The translations under genes were made by a program, and so were the position numbers. This document shows positions 23,986 through 32,800 of a stretch of DNA of 39,160 nt, piece by piece. The stretch spans positions 1 to 39,160 of the forward strand of contig CAJUMI010000017.1 in the NCBI GenBank assembly GCA_910587545.1. The letters are read 5' to 3'. The notes beneath the pieces were generated by a model. The model had not been told where the DNA came from and searched no databases. It saw only the letters and a list, made by a program, of their open reading frames with translations. Numbering within the stretch: position 1 is the stretch's first letter; every line of letters begins with the position of its first letter. The DNA is from an uncultured Muribaculaceae bacterium (GTDB taxonomy: Bacteria > Bacteroidota > Bacteroidia > Bacteroidales > Muribaculaceae).

Positions 23986-25272
23986 TCAGAGGTATTTCTT
24001 GAATTTGCGACGGATGTCGTCGACTTTGTCGAGTTTTTCCCAGGTGAAGAGTTCGACTTCGATCTCAAGCGGTTTGCCGCTGTGGATGAAGGTTTTGCGA
24101 ACTTTGCGCGGGGTGCGTCCGACATGGCCGTATGAAGCGGTCTCGCGGTAGATCGGTTTCCGCAGTCCGAGCCGGCGCTCGATTGCGTTTGGCCGCAGGT
24201 CAAAAATCGAGGCTACGATGCGTGATATCTCAGCATCTGAGAGACTGACCTTGGATGAGCCGAAGGTGTTGATGAAGAGGCTGACGGGCTCGGCTACTCC
24301 GATGGCGTAGGCGATCTGCACCAGAGCGCGGTCGGCTATGCCTGCAGCGACGAGGTTCTTGGCTATATGGCGGGCAGCATAGGCTGCCGAGCGGTCGACT
24401 TTGGAGGGGTCTTTGCCCGAGAATGCGCCGCCGCCGTGGCCGCCGTGCCCGCCGTAGGTGTCGACGATGATCTTGCGTCCGGTGAGGCCGGTGTCGCCGT
24501 GAGGACCGCCGATGACGAACTTCCCTGTCGGGTTGACGTGGAGAATGAAGTCGTCGCCGAAGATGTCGCGGATGTTCCCGGGGATCTGTGCTTTGACACG
24601 GGGTATGAGGATCTGCTCGACGTCGCGGCGGATGGTGTCGAGCATGCGGCGGTCGGCTTCGTCCTGTGATGTGTGGTCGTTGGGCAGGATGAATTCGTCG
24701 TGCTGGGTTGAGATGACGACGGTGTGGACCCGCAGCGGGCGGTTGTTTTCGTCGTATTCGACGGTCACCTGGCTTTTTGCATCGGGCCGCAGGTAGGTCA
24801 TCTCGCGGCCTTCGCGGCGGATGGCCGCGAGTTCCTTGACGAGGGCGTGGCTTAGGGCGAGTGTCAGGGGGATGTAGAGGGGAGTCTCGTCGGTGGCGTA
24901 GCCGAACATCATGCCTTGATCGCCGGCTCCCTGCTCTTTGGCTTTGGCGCGGACGACGCCCCGGTTGATGTCTGCGCTCTGCTCGTGGAGTGCAGACAGG
25001 ACGCCGCACGACTCGCTGTCGAATTTGAGTGCGCTGTTGTTATAGCCGATGTTGCGTATGACATCGCGGGCGAGTCCCTGCAGGTCGACGTATGCCTCGC
25101 TGCTTACTTCGCCGGCGATAATCACCTGGCCGGTTGTGACGAGTGTCTCGCAAGCGACTTTTGACTGAGGATCGCGGGCGAGAAATTCGTCGAGGACTGC
25201 GTCAGAGATCTGGTCGGCCACTTTGTCGGGATGGCCTTCGGAAACGGATTCGGATGTGAAGAGATAGTTCAT
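23986..25272 (-). CDS. metK: S-adenosylmethionine synthetase
   Basis: The 428-residue cytoplasmic enzyme makes SAM from methionine and ATP. It contains GHPDKVADQISDAVLDEF near the start, GAGDQGMMFGYATDE (ATP binding) at about residue 107, and the glycine-rich loop GGHGGGAFSGKDPSKVDRSAAY at about 270. It is about 45 residues longer than the E. coli enzyme, including a C-terminal extension, as usual in Bacteroidetes. ATG 25272 was chosen because MNYLFTSESVSEGHPDK is the normal N-terminus. An in-frame upstream ATG at 25323 would add 17 unrelated residues. The leader is long (see 25273-25613) and the terminator follows at 23883-23909. Confidence 0.97.
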   Translation of the reverse strand: MNYLFTSESVSEGHPDKVADQISDAVLDEFLARDPQSKVACETLVTTGQVIIAGEVSSEAYVDLQGLARDVIRNIGYNNSALKFDSESCGVLSALHEQSADINRGVVRAKAKEQGAGDQGMMFGYATDETPLYIPLTLALSHALVKELAAIRREGREMTYLRPDAKSQVTVEYDENNRPLRVHTVVISTQHDEFILPNDHTSQDEADRRMLDTIRRDVEQILIPRVKAQIPGNIRDIFGDDFILHVNPTGKFVIGGPHGDTGLTGRKIIVDTYGGHGGHGGGAFSGKDPSKVDRSAAYAARHIAKNLVAAGIADRALVQIAYAIGVAEPVSLFINTFGSSKVSLSDAEISRIVASIFDLRPNAIERRLGLRKPIYRETASYGHVGRTPRKVRKTFIHSGKPLEIEVELFTWEKLDKVDDIRRKFKKYL

Positions 25273-25273
25273 A

Positions 25274-25411
25274 TCAATGAGATTTTTTAAGTGTTTGCGC
25301 AGCGGAGACATCGCGGGCGGCAAGGCACACTTGATAGAAAGCGGTTAAAATCTTATCGGAATGATGGTCTGATCGATGCGCGGCGGGCATCGTCGGAGTC
25401 GATTTTAGCAT
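25274..25411 (-). CDS. Possible 45-codon upstream ORF in the metK leader
   Basis: On the minus strand, ATG 25411 opens a 45-codon frame that ends at TGA 25274-25276, one base before the metK ATG. It lies wholly inside the presumed metK transcript. The peptide starts MLKSTPTMPAAHRSD, has a hydrophobic middle (ILTAFYQVCLAARDV) and ends QTLKKSH. A stretch of this length open by chance is not rare (roughly one in nine), so the close stop-start spacing is the main reason to list it. It might couple or attenuate metK translation. The RNA could alternatively act through structure: a CGATGC/GCATCG hairpin and an AAGTGT/ACACTT pair also lie here. Confidence 0.35.
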   Translation of the reverse strand: MLKSTPTMPAAHRSDHHSDKILTAFYQVCLAARDVSAAQTLKKSH

Positions 25412-25465
25412 TTTTTCAAGTGGTTGCAAGCAGGCAAATCTGTCCACTGATTTTTATTTACGCCG

Positions 25466-25497
25466 CAAAGGTACAAAAAAAATCGCGGATCCGCAAG
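25466..25497 (-). promoter_or_regulatory. metK: Bacteroidetes-type promoter for metK
   Basis: On the minus strand, CTTG (25497-25494) and TACCTTTG (25473-25466) are about 20 bases apart. Transcription from about 25459 would give a leader of around 187 bases before the metK start, long enough for leader regulation. Confidence 0.7.
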
Positions 25498-25558
25498 GGG
25501 GCGGCCGGACTTGTCGGACGGATCTGACTTGTCGGACAGTTGCCGGCGTTTAAAATTA

Positions 25559-25583
25559 AAGCCCGGGGTGGAGTCCCGGGCTT
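25559..25583 (-). terminator. Rho-independent terminator of the DUF3332 gene
   Basis: The stem AAGCCCGGG (25559-25567) pairs with CCCGGGCTT (25575-25583) around a 7-nt loop, followed on the minus strand by a T-rich tract. It marks the end of the long galE-to-DUF3332 unit. Confidence 0.8.
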
Positions 25584-25613
25584 ATGGAGTGGAATAGGTT
25601 CGTTGTGTATCTT

Positions 25614-26162
25614 TTAGTTGAGGGCGAACTGTGAGCCTGTGACCATAGCCTGATAGGCGTAGAGGCCGGCGTCGGAGAGCTCGACTGTCGTAGTTGTTCC
25701 GTCGGTGGTTGGGAGGCTGATGTGGGTGTCGTCGACGAATGTGAAGATGGTGTGCTTTTCGCCGCCCGGGATAGAGTATGACCATGACTGCTCTTCGGTG
25801 TCGAAGTCGAGGCGGACGATGCTGCCGTCGTTTTCGCTCTTGATGGTGTAGCCTTTGCCGTCGCATTTGACGAGATACTTGCCGTCGTTGCCGTTGATTA
25901 CCTTTGTGCCCTTGGCCACGGGATTTGATCCGCTCCAGAACTCGATGCTGTTAAGCACGATAATGTCGGCGAGGCCTGACACTTCATAGACGGGGAGAAT
26001 CCAGAAAGCGAAGAACACAAGTTCGTTGACAAATTTGTTGCCGATCTGTTGGTTCCAGCTGAGGAGCTTGTTTGTAAGAGTGAAGCTGCCTATACAGGAG
26101 GGAAGAGTAAGTGCGCCGCAGATCGTGCAGATGAGGGCGACTGTCAGAACATTCTTCTTCAT
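25614..26162 (-). CDS. DUF3332-family lipoprotein
   Basis: This 182-residue protein has a lipoprotein-type signal (MKKNVLTVALICTICGALTL, lipobox-like LPSC). Characteristic features are CIGSFTLTNKLLSWNQQIGNKFVNELVFFAFWILPVYEV, containing the conserved IGNKFVNELVF core, and a hydrophobic stretch that may be a membrane span. It matches Bacteroidetes proteins of family DUF3332; function is unknown. A beta-rich tail follows (VRLDFDTEEQSW, FTFVDDTHISL). It lies 48 bases after the MltF-like gene on the same strand and precedes a strong terminator. Confidence 0.82.
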   Translation of the reverse strand: MKKNVLTVALICTICGALTLPSCIGSFTLTNKLLSWNQQIGNKFVNELVFFAFWILPVYEVSGLADIIVLNSIEFWSGSNPVAKGTKVINGNDGKYLVKCDGKGYTIKSENDGSIVRLDFDTEEQSWSYSIPGGEKHTIFTFVDDTHISLPTTDGTTTTVELSDAGLYAYQAMVTGSQFALN

Positions 26163-26210
26163 AAATAATAGTTAATAAAACGGGTGAATAATAAAAGTAA
26201 TGATTGAGGA

Positions 26211-27656
26211 TTATTTGTCGATGTTTTTTACGGCGTTGTCGTAGAAGTCCATTATGCGTCTGACGTAAGCCGAGGTCTCTGTGCCGCGCGCGTAACCGTA
26301 TTTTACGACGGGGTCGTTGTAGTATCTGGGGTTCATCTTCATGAGCAGGGCTTTCTCGACATTGTTGTCCCACTTCTGCGGGTCGAGGCCGTATTTTTTT
26401 GCGAGAGCGATGGCGTCGTAGATGTGGGCGATGCCGCAGTTGTAGGCGGCGATTATGAACTTGCGCCTCTCCCGGTCGTTGGGGACGAGGTTGATCAGGT
26501 ATCGGTTGAGGTCGGAGATGAGCCGGCTTGCTACTTTTACACTGACGTCGGGATTGTTGAGCGAGGAGAGAGATGCTCCATAGCCGCGTCCGGTGCGCGG
26601 CATGACCTGCATCAGTCCGCGTGCTCCGACCCAAGACCTGGCCTTTGGGTTGAAAAGACTCTCGGCGTAGGCCTGGGCCGCCATGAGGCGCCAGTCCCAG
26701 TTGATGCCGTCGGAGTAGCGTCTGAAGAGATTGTCATATTTTGAAATATAACCTTTGGAGAAGTCGAAGGTCGCGTAGGGTTCGGTCTTGCTCATCTCGT
26801 AGAAGCGCTTGAGCAGATCGGTGTTTCCGGCAGACCGTGCGTCGTCGTCAAACCATTCGTTGACCCGTCGGGCAAGCGCGGTGTCGCCCGGGGCTACGGC
26901 CCACGATGCGCGCTGGGGAGTGCTCAGCTCGGTTGAGATGTCGAGATCGTGAAAATATGTCTCGTTGAGGCGGGCTATGTCGCTGTCGACAACCGTGAGG
27001 GGTATGTCGCCCGATGAGACAAGCGCGATGAGGTCTTCCTCTGTCGCGGAGTCGGGGCTGACGGTCCGGATGACAACTTCGTCGGCAAGCTCCTCGTTGA
27101 GGTTGCGCAGACGGCGGAGATATTTCGAGTCGTCGATGACGTAGACATCCTTGCCGACGAGCTGGGTGACATCTGACACCGCCGGCTTGCCTTTGATCTT
27201 GGGCTGGACCAGGACCTGGGTGGAATAGCTCTCGGGGCCGCAATGGAGAACGAGGTCACGGTAGTGGGCTGTGATGGGGACGTTATAGGCCAGCAGCCGG
27301 GCTTTGCCTTGGTCGAGCATGTCTACGGCCGCCGAGAGAGAGGTGGCAACCTCGAGTTTCAGCGCCTGTCGGCTGTCGGAGGCGAATTCCTTGAGCAGTG
27401 TATAGTCGTAGCCCATAGGCTCGCCTTTATAGATGAAATAGGAGGTTGGACCGTAGAGGGTGACGGCGTAGAGGGTGTCGGTGAGCACTTCGGCGGTGGA
27501 GTCGCTGTCGGCGACGATCATGTCGGGCATCGCGCCGGATGCCTCGGTGGCTGAACTGTCAGCAGACGAGGCGCGTCGGCACGATGGGAGCATCATTGCC
27601 ATGAAGGTCACTGCTCCGCAGAAGCCGGTTATAATATGCTGTCGCGCTGTAGTCAA
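26211..27656 (-). CDS. MltF-like lytic transglycosylase lipoprotein
   Basis: This 481-residue lipoprotein (lipobox LPSC) joins two domains, as in MltF. The first is a periplasmic solute-binding-like domain at about residues 60-280 (GPTSYFIYKGEPMGYDYTLL, then VAPGDTALARRVNEWF). The second is a lytic transglycosylase SLT domain at about 310-450, with the presumed catalytic Glu in AQAYAESLFNPKA and the hallmark GARGLMQVMPRT. It should cleave peptidoglycan glycan strands at the outer membrane. The start codon is TTG at 27656, two bases after the purM stop; no in-frame ATG nearby leaves a full signal peptide. The TTG start may lower its expression relative to purM. Confidence 0.9.
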   Translation of the reverse strand: MTTARQHIITGFCGAVTFMAMMLPSCRRASSADSSATEASGAMPDMIVADSDSTAEVLTDTLYAVTLYGPTSYFIYKGEPMGYDYTLLKEFASDSRQALKLEVATSLSAAVDMLDQGKARLLAYNVPITAHYRDLVLHCGPESYSTQVLVQPKIKGKPAVSDVTQLVGKDVYVIDDSKYLRRLRNLNEELADEVVIRTVSPDSATEEDLIALVSSGDIPLTVVDSDIARLNETYFHDLDISTELSTPQRASWAVAPGDTALARRVNEWFDDDARSAGNTDLLKRFYEMSKTEPYATFDFSKGYISKYDNLFRRYSDGINWDWRLMAAQAYAESLFNPKARSWVGARGLMQVMPRTGRGYGASLSSLNNPDVSVKVASRLISDLNRYLINLVPNDRERRKFIIAAYNCGIAHIYDAIALAKKYGLDPQKWDNNVEKALLMKMNPRYYNDPVVKYGYARGTETSAYVRRIMDFYDNAVKNIDK

Positions 27657-27658
27657 GA

Positions 27659-28825
27659 TTAATATTCGAATGTGCCTTTGTCGGAAATGATCGTCAGCCG
27701 GTTGGCTTCGGCGGCTTCGATGCGGCCGACGATGCGCGCGTCGATGTCGAACGACCGGGCGATGTCTATCACGCGATCGGCATTGTCGGGGCTGAGATAT
27801 ATTTCCATGCGATGACCCATGTTAAACACTTTATACATTTCTTTCCAATCGGTGCCTGACTGAGCTTGAATAAGTTCGAATAGCGGCGGTACCGGGAACA
27901 TGTTGTCTTTAATAACGTGTACGTTGTCGACGAAGTTCATTACCTTGGTCTGTGCTCCGCCTGAGCAGTGGACCATGCCGTGGATGTCGGCGCGCATCCG
28001 GTCGAGGACGGCCTTGATTACGGGAGCGTAAGTGCGTGTCGGCGAGAGAACAAGACGCCCGGCGTCGAGGCCTGTGCCCTCGACGCTGTCGGTTAGGCTG
28101 CAGGCTCCGGAGTATACAAGTTCTTCGGGGACTGCGGCATCGAAGGTCTCGGGGTATTTTTCGGCGAGATAACGCGAGAAAACGTCGTGACGCGCCGAAG
28201 TGAGGCCGTTGCTGCCCATACCCCCGTTGTATTCGGTCTCGTAAGAGGCCTTGCCGAAAGAAGCAAGACCGACGATCACATCGCCGGGACGGATATTGGC
28301 GTTGTCGATGACTTGATCGCGGCGCATGCGGCAGGTGACGGTGCTGTCGACAATGATTGTGCGTACGAGGTCACCTACATCGGCGGTCTCGCCTCCGGTG
28401 GAGTAGATGTTGACACCGAGACGGCGTAGGTCGGCGAGGAGCTCCTCTGTGCCGTTGATGATAGCCGAGATGACTTCGCCGGGGATGAGGTTCTTGTTGC
28501 GTCCGATGGTTGATGAGAGCAGTATGCGGTCGGTGGCTCCGACGCAGAGAAGATCGTCGATGTTCATGATCAGAGCGTCCTGGGCAATGCCTTTCCACAC
28601 CGAGATGTCGCCGGTCTCGCGCCAATAGGCGTAGGCCAGAGAAGACTTGGTGCCCGCTCCGTCGGCGTGCATGATGTTGCAGTATTCAGGGTCTCCGCCG
28701 AGAATATCGGGGATAATCTTGCAGAAAGCTTTTGGGAAAATGCCTTTGTCGACGTTCTTTATGGCGTTGTGAACGTCTTCTTTCGAGGCTGATACGCCTC
28801 TGAGCATGTAGCGCTGGTCACTCAT
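27659..28825 (-). CDS. purM: Phosphoribosylformylglycinamidine cyclo-ligase (AIR synthase)
   Basis: The 388-residue protein carries the AIR synthase fold: IMHADGAGTKSSLAYAYWRETGD near the start (nucleotide binding), ALIMNIDDLLCVGA, INGTEELLADLRRLGV and YSTGGETADVGDLV, with GLASFGKASYETEYNGGMGSNGLT in the second half. It closes the imidazole ring in purine biosynthesis, converting FGAM to AIR with ATP. This is the longer Bacteroidetes version compared with the about 345-residue E. coli PurM. It follows the antiporter by 25 bases and is followed after two bases by the MltF-like gene, so it appears embedded in an envelope-gene operon. Confidence 0.9.
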   Translation of the reverse strand: MSDQRYMLRGVSASKEDVHNAIKNVDKGIFPKAFCKIIPDILGGDPEYCNIMHADGAGTKSSLAYAYWRETGDISVWKGIAQDALIMNIDDLLCVGATDRILLSSTIGRNKNLIPGEVISAIINGTEELLADLRRLGVNIYSTGGETADVGDLVRTIIVDSTVTCRMRRDQVIDNANIRPGDVIVGLASFGKASYETEYNGGMGSNGLTSARHDVFSRYLAEKYPETFDAAVPEELVYSGACSLTDSVEGTGLDAGRLVLSPTRTYAPVIKAVLDRMRADIHGMVHCSGGAQTKVMNFVDNVHVIKDNMFPVPPLFELIQAQSGTDWKEMYKVFNMGHRMEIYLSPDNADRVIDIARSFDIDARIVGRIEAAEANRLTIISDKGTFEY

Positions 28826-28850
28826 AATCTATAATGTGATTGATAGTTGA

Positions 28851-31061
28851 TTATTTCAATGTGTTAAGTTTTTTCAGATTGCCGACAAGCCAGAGTATGT
28901 CGCCGGGACGGAATACGAGATCGGGGTTGGAGTCGATGAACTCGTCGCCTCGGTGGACGGCAACGACTATAGAGTCGAAGTTCTCTCGGAGGCCTGCTGA
29001 GAGCGGTGTGCGTCCGACGAGAGGCGACGCGTCGGAGAGGATGACGCTGGTGAGTTTGACGTCGTCGAGGCTCAGAGCCTTGCTGTCGGGCTTGAGGTCG
29101 GCCTCGATTGCCGGCAGGAGGGAGCGGAGCTGGTCGTCGGTACCTATCACGCCTATTACATCGCCGGGAAAGAGTCTGTTGTTGCCGCCGGGGATGGGAA
29201 TTACGTGAGAGTCGCGGTAGATGCTGACGACATTCACGCCATAGCGTCGGCGCAGGTTGGAGTCCATGAGTTTTTGTCCGACATATTCGCAGCCTGCTCC
29301 GACGGTCATGAAGGCCTGGTGGAGATCGCTGACGATTTTGTTGTTCTTTCCGCTTTTGCGCAGTTCCCGCTCGTTGAGGTTGTCGAGAAATTTGGTCTCG
29401 ATGCCTGTCATGCGTCGGCGCAGTCTGTGGGAAAAGAAGAAAGCGACCATCACAAGTGCGGCTGCTGCGGCGATCAGGCCGGCGCGGGCTGAATATGTTC
29501 GGCTGATGACATATATGACGAAAGCGAGCGCTATGGCGAAGCGGAAGATGGTCAGCACAATGCAGGGTATGCTGCCCGCCGAGCCTTCGCTTGAGGCTGT
29601 GCGGAAGTCTTTTTTCGATAGTGGCATCATCAGGGCCAGCAGGAAGGGCGCCATGATGAGCAGGGTGGCTGCGAGAGATACAATTCGGCCGACGGATCCG
29701 CGGATGAAGTCTGCGATCCATGGCTCGATCAATCTCTGCGACAGGGTGATGACGGCGATCAGAATGATTGAATAGACGGCAGTTCGCCAGGTGTAGCGGC
29801 GGAGTACGGCCGCCCATGCGTGTCCTCTGGCGCTCTCTACGCCTGCCGCCTTCTGATAGCGGTCGATCAGGAAGTTGAGCCGCTCGGGCAGGTGGCGCTC
29901 GATGTAGTCATAGACCGGAACCGACATCTTGATGAAGTAGGGGGTGGTGAAGGTGGTGATGACCGACACGGCCACGACGATGGGGTATAGCGTCTTTTCA
30001 AGTACTCCGAGGCTCATGCCGAGAGTGGCGATGATAAAGGCGAACTCGCCGATCTGTGTCAGCGAGAAGCCCGACTGGATGGCGACCTTGAGAGTCTGTC
30101 CGGTGACGAGCATTCCGAAGGTGCCGGATATGATCATGCCAGCGATGACGACGGCGGACAGCAGCAGTATCGGCCCCCAGTAGCGCATCAGTATGTCGGG
30201 CTGCACCATCATGCCGACCGAGATGAAGAAAACGGCTCCGAATAGGTCCCTGACCGGGGTTACGACGCTTTCGATGCGCTCGGCGTAGCTTGTGCCGGCG
30301 AGCACCGAGCCCATGACGAATGCGCCGAGAGCGAGGGAGAAGCCGCAGTAGACCGAAAAGACCGACATGCCGAGGCAGAGTCCCATCGACACGATGAGCA
30401 GGGTCTCCTGGTTGAGGAAGCGGCGCCACTTGTTGAGAACGGTCGGCAGAACGTAGACACCGACGGTAAACCAGATCACGAGGAAGAAGATGAGTTTGCC
30501 GATGCTTAACAGCATCTCAGTGCCTTCGACGCTGTTGTTGATGGCTATAGATGACAGGATGACCATCATGACTACGGCGAAAAGATCTTCGACTATCAGC
30601 ACTGCAAGCACCTGAGTGGCGAATTTCTGCTGGCGCAGGCCGAGGTCGTTGAGAGCCTTGATGATGATTGTGGTGGATGACATGGATAGCATGCCGCCGA
30701 GGAAGAGACTGTTGATGTAGTTGAAGCCGAGCAGGTGTCCTATGGCAAATCCCGCTCCCATCATGCCGGTGACGATGATCAACGCCGTCACTACGGCCGA
30801 ACCGCCCGAATTGACGAGTTTCTTGAAGCTGAATTCGAGGCCGAGCGAAAAGAGCAGGGCGATGATGCCGAGCTGTGCCCAGAAGTCGATGTTGGCCTCG
30901 GTAGTCACCGAAGGCAGGTATTTGAAGTGGGGACTGGCGAGGAAGCCGGCCACAATGTAGCCTAGCACGACCGGCTGTCTGATCCATTTGAACAGGATCG
31001 TGACAACCGCTCCGAGGAGCAGGATAAAAGCGAGATCGGTGATCAGTCCTTCAACGTTCAT
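28851..31061 (-). CDS. CPA2-family cation:proton antiporter with C-terminal TrkA-C domains
   Basis: The 736-residue protein begins with a 12-span Na+/H+ exchanger-type membrane domain (residues about 1-380), with LGYIVAGFLASPHFKYLP, the GMLSMSSTTIIIKALNDLG segment and FSLTQIGEFAFIIATLG. A second, shorter membrane part (about 420-560) follows. The end holds two TrkA-C (RCK_C)-type regulatory domains (about 600-736; MDSNLRRRYGVNVVSIYRD, then LVGRTPLSAGLRENFDSIVVAVHRG). It probably exchanges K+ or Na+ for protons, as KefB-like proteins do. It starts 6 bases after the MgtC-like gene. Confidence 0.9.
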   Translation of the reverse strand: MNVEGLITDLAFILLLGAVVTILFKWIRQPVVLGYIVAGFLASPHFKYLPSVTTEANIDFWAQLGIIALLFSLGLEFSFKKLVNSGGSAVVTALIIVTGMMGAGFAIGHLLGFNYINSLFLGGMLSMSSTTIIIKALNDLGLRQQKFATQVLAVLIVEDLFAVVMMVILSSIAINNSVEGTEMLLSIGKLIFFLVIWFTVGVYVLPTVLNKWRRFLNQETLLIVSMGLCLGMSVFSVYCGFSLALGAFVMGSVLAGTSYAERIESVVTPVRDLFGAVFFISVGMMVQPDILMRYWGPILLLSAVVIAGMIISGTFGMLVTGQTLKVAIQSGFSLTQIGEFAFIIATLGMSLGVLEKTLYPIVVAVSVITTFTTPYFIKMSVPVYDYIERHLPERLNFLIDRYQKAAGVESARGHAWAAVLRRYTWRTAVYSIILIAVITLSQRLIEPWIADFIRGSVGRIVSLAATLLIMAPFLLALMMPLSKKDFRTASSEGSAGSIPCIVLTIFRFAIALAFVIYVISRTYSARAGLIAAAAALVMVAFFFSHRLRRRMTGIETKFLDNLNERELRKSGKNNKIVSDLHQAFMTVGAGCEYVGQKLMDSNLRRRYGVNVVSIYRDSHVIPIPGGNNRLFPGDVIGVIGTDDQLRSLLPAIEADLKPDSKALSLDDVKLTSVILSDASPLVGRTPLSAGLRENFDSIVVAVHRGDEFIDSNPDLVFRPGDILWLVGNLKKLNTLK

Positions 31062-31067
31062 GGCTGC

Positions 31068-31802
31068 TTATATGGCGAGTTGGTTGGTCAAAGCGATGGA
31101 CTTTGTGGGATAAAGTTTCTCGAGTTCGGCAAACAGGCTCAGATAGTCGGTGCTCTCTCTTACGAGCACTATCAGGTTGAGTCTGGTCTCGGAAGATTCG
31201 AAGTCGTATTCGACGTAGAAGTTGCTCAGGTGCATGTGGCGCCGCTTCATCACGTCGCTGTAAGGCGAGATGTCGCGGATTATCGTCGACGCGGTGATGC
31301 GGATGACCCTTGACTCTGATCCGAGGCTGATGCGGTGCTCGAAGCGTTCGAGCTGCACGAGGATAAAGAGTATCAGTGCAGTCGCGGCCACAGACACCCA
31401 ATACATGCCGACTCCGACGGCCATGCCGATAGTCGCCACCATCCATATGCCGGCGGCAGTGGTGAGGCCTCTGACCGAGCCTTTCATCTGTATGATCGCG
31501 CCTGCGCCGAGGAAGCCGACACCGGTGATGACCTGTGCGGCTATACGCCCCGGGTCGCCGTTCTTGAGTCCGAGATACTCCTGTGGCACATAGATTGAAA
31601 GCAGCATGGCGAGTGTGGCGCCCATTGCGATGAGTGAGAATGTGCGGACTCCGGCGGTCTGGCCTTTGCGCTTACGCTCATAGCCGACTACGCATCCCAG
31701 CAGCATGCTCAGCATCAGTCTGTAGACTGAGTTGATGCCGTTGACGTCGATCGAGTTTATCGAGTCGTAGAAATAGCTGAATATGTCGCAGACGGATGGC
31801 AT
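31068..31802 (-). CDS. MgtC/SapB-family membrane protein
   Basis: This 244-residue protein has five or so N-terminal spans with the family signature: RLMLSMLLGCVVGYERKRKGQTAGVRTF and TGVGFLGAGAIIQMKGSVRGLTTAAGIW. A soluble C-terminal ACT-like domain of about 85 residues follows (SRVIRITASTIIRDISP onward). MgtC relatives influence magnesium homeostasis and survival under low Mg2+ or acid; the exact role here is open. It follows the coiled-coil gene by 5 bases and precedes the antiporter by 6, suggesting a shared ion-homeostasis role. Confidence 0.9.
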   Translation of the reverse strand: MPSVCDIFSYFYDSINSIDVNGINSVYRLMLSMLLGCVVGYERKRKGQTAGVRTFSLIAMGATLAMLLSIYVPQEYLGLKNGDPGRIAAQVITGVGFLGAGAIIQMKGSVRGLTTAAGIWMVATIGMAVGVGMYWVSVAATALILFILVQLERFEHRISLGSESRVIRITASTIIRDISPYSDVMKRRHMHLSNFYVEYDFESSETRLNLIVLVRESTDYLSLFAELEKLYPTKSIALTNQLAI

Positions 31803-31807
31803 CGCCG

Positions 31808-32770
31808 CTATTTGAGGTTGAATGACCGGCTGATCAGGCGGTAGTTGTCGGCAAATAGCTCGACGGTGTAGTCGCCGGCAGTCAGGGCAGTGTTGACGTC
31901 CCAGTAGATTGTCACACCGCCGATTTCCTCGCCGGCATATTCGATGATCTTCTTAGCCGAGCATTCGACCGAGCCTCCTTCGAACGGGAATGTCCCGCCG
32001 TTGCCGAGGACCTGTCCCGAGGGTGAGACGATGCGCAGGTAGATGGTCTTCTCGCCGACGGGGGTCGAGTTGTTCTGGGGGATGGTGAACGAGACCATGA
32101 GCTGTGCGGCTTTCTGGACTTTTTTCTCTTTCTTGCCTTTTTTGTTGAGCGGCGTGAGTGAGAGACCTGTGACGTTGAGCTTCTCGGCGAGGGTCATGCG
32201 TTTGCTGAGTTGCTCGTTTTCGCGCGAGGTGGCAGCGACGCGGTCATTGAGCCGGTTGTTCTGTTTCTTTATCTGTTCGTTCTCGGTACGCAGTTCCTGG
32301 TTCTCTTTGTTGAGACGGTTGATTTCCTCGACGTAGTGACGCAGCAGGGCACGCAGGGTCTCGATCTCGTTCTTGAGCTTGGTTATTTGGGCCGCGCTTT
32401 TGTTTTTCTGATTTTTGAGTTCGGCCTGCAGGGCTTCGACCTGAAGACGGGCGTTCTCGTATTTTTCGGTGAGGTCACGCTTGACGGAGTCGTCCATTAT
32501 CATCCGGCGGGAATTTTCGAAGACGGCAAATTCGCGGTCGAGGTTCTCGGCGTCATAGTCGAGCTGTTGCTGCTCGTAGTCGAGTTGCATCCGGTCTTTT
32601 TCGTTCTGCACCTGCTGCAGGGCTTTATGGCTGGAATATACCATCCATCCGGCCACGATCAGAAGTATGGCCACGCAGCTTATGCCTACGATCATCAGCG
32701 TCCGGCGTGGTCTCTGAGAGTCGCCGCTGTTGCCGGGCTGTTGTGAAGGGGTTGGATTGTTGTTGATCAT
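31808..32770 (-). CDS. Single-span membrane protein with long coiled coil
   Basis: From ATG 32770 this encodes 320 residues; a TTG at 32791 was rejected. A short polar N-terminus is followed by one membrane span (LMIVGISCVAILLIVAGWMV, residues about 25-45). Next comes a long heptad-rich coiled coil (about 50-190; KALQQVQNEKDRMQLDY ... LNKENQELRTENEQIKKQN). The C-terminal 120 residues form a beta-rich domain (VSFTIPQNNSTPVGEKTIYLRIVSPSGQ ...). I recognise the type from Bacteroidetes 'hypothetical/chromosome segregation ATPase-like' annotations but know no function. It lies 30 bases after galE. Confidence 0.75.
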   Translation of the reverse strand: MINNNPTPSQQPGNSGDSQRPRRTLMIVGISCVAILLIVAGWMVYSSHKALQQVQNEKDRMQLDYEQQQLDYDAENLDREFAVFENSRRMIMDDSVKRDLTEKYENARLQVEALQAELKNQKNKSAAQITKLKNEIETLRALLRHYVEEINRLNKENQELRTENEQIKKQNNRLNDRVAATSRENEQLSKRMTLAEKLNVTGLSLTPLNKKGKKEKKVQKAAQLMVSFTIPQNNSTPVGEKTIYLRIVSPSGQVLGNGGTFPFEGGSVECSAKKIIEYAGEEIGGVTIYWDVNTALTAGDYTVELFADNYRLISRSFNLK

Positions 32771-32800
32771 TTTCTGACAGATATTAAACAAGCTCTTGGA

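Larger units (their letters stand above)
25273..25613. other. Intergenic region upstream of metK: leader, promoter, direct repeat, terminator
   Basis: This 341-bp gap holds the metK leader and possible upstream ORF, the promoter at 25466-25497, a 12-bp direct repeat GACTTGTCGGAC (25508-25519 and 25526-25537, period 18) upstream of the promoter, and the terminator of the next gene at 25559-25583. I found no match I trust to a known SAM riboswitch. Confidence 0.6.

Noticed and set aside
25400..25440. SAM-II riboswitch in the metK leader, suggested by GCTAAAA
   Set aside because: The short motif is present, but no matching P1 stem or pseudoknot partner was found around it.
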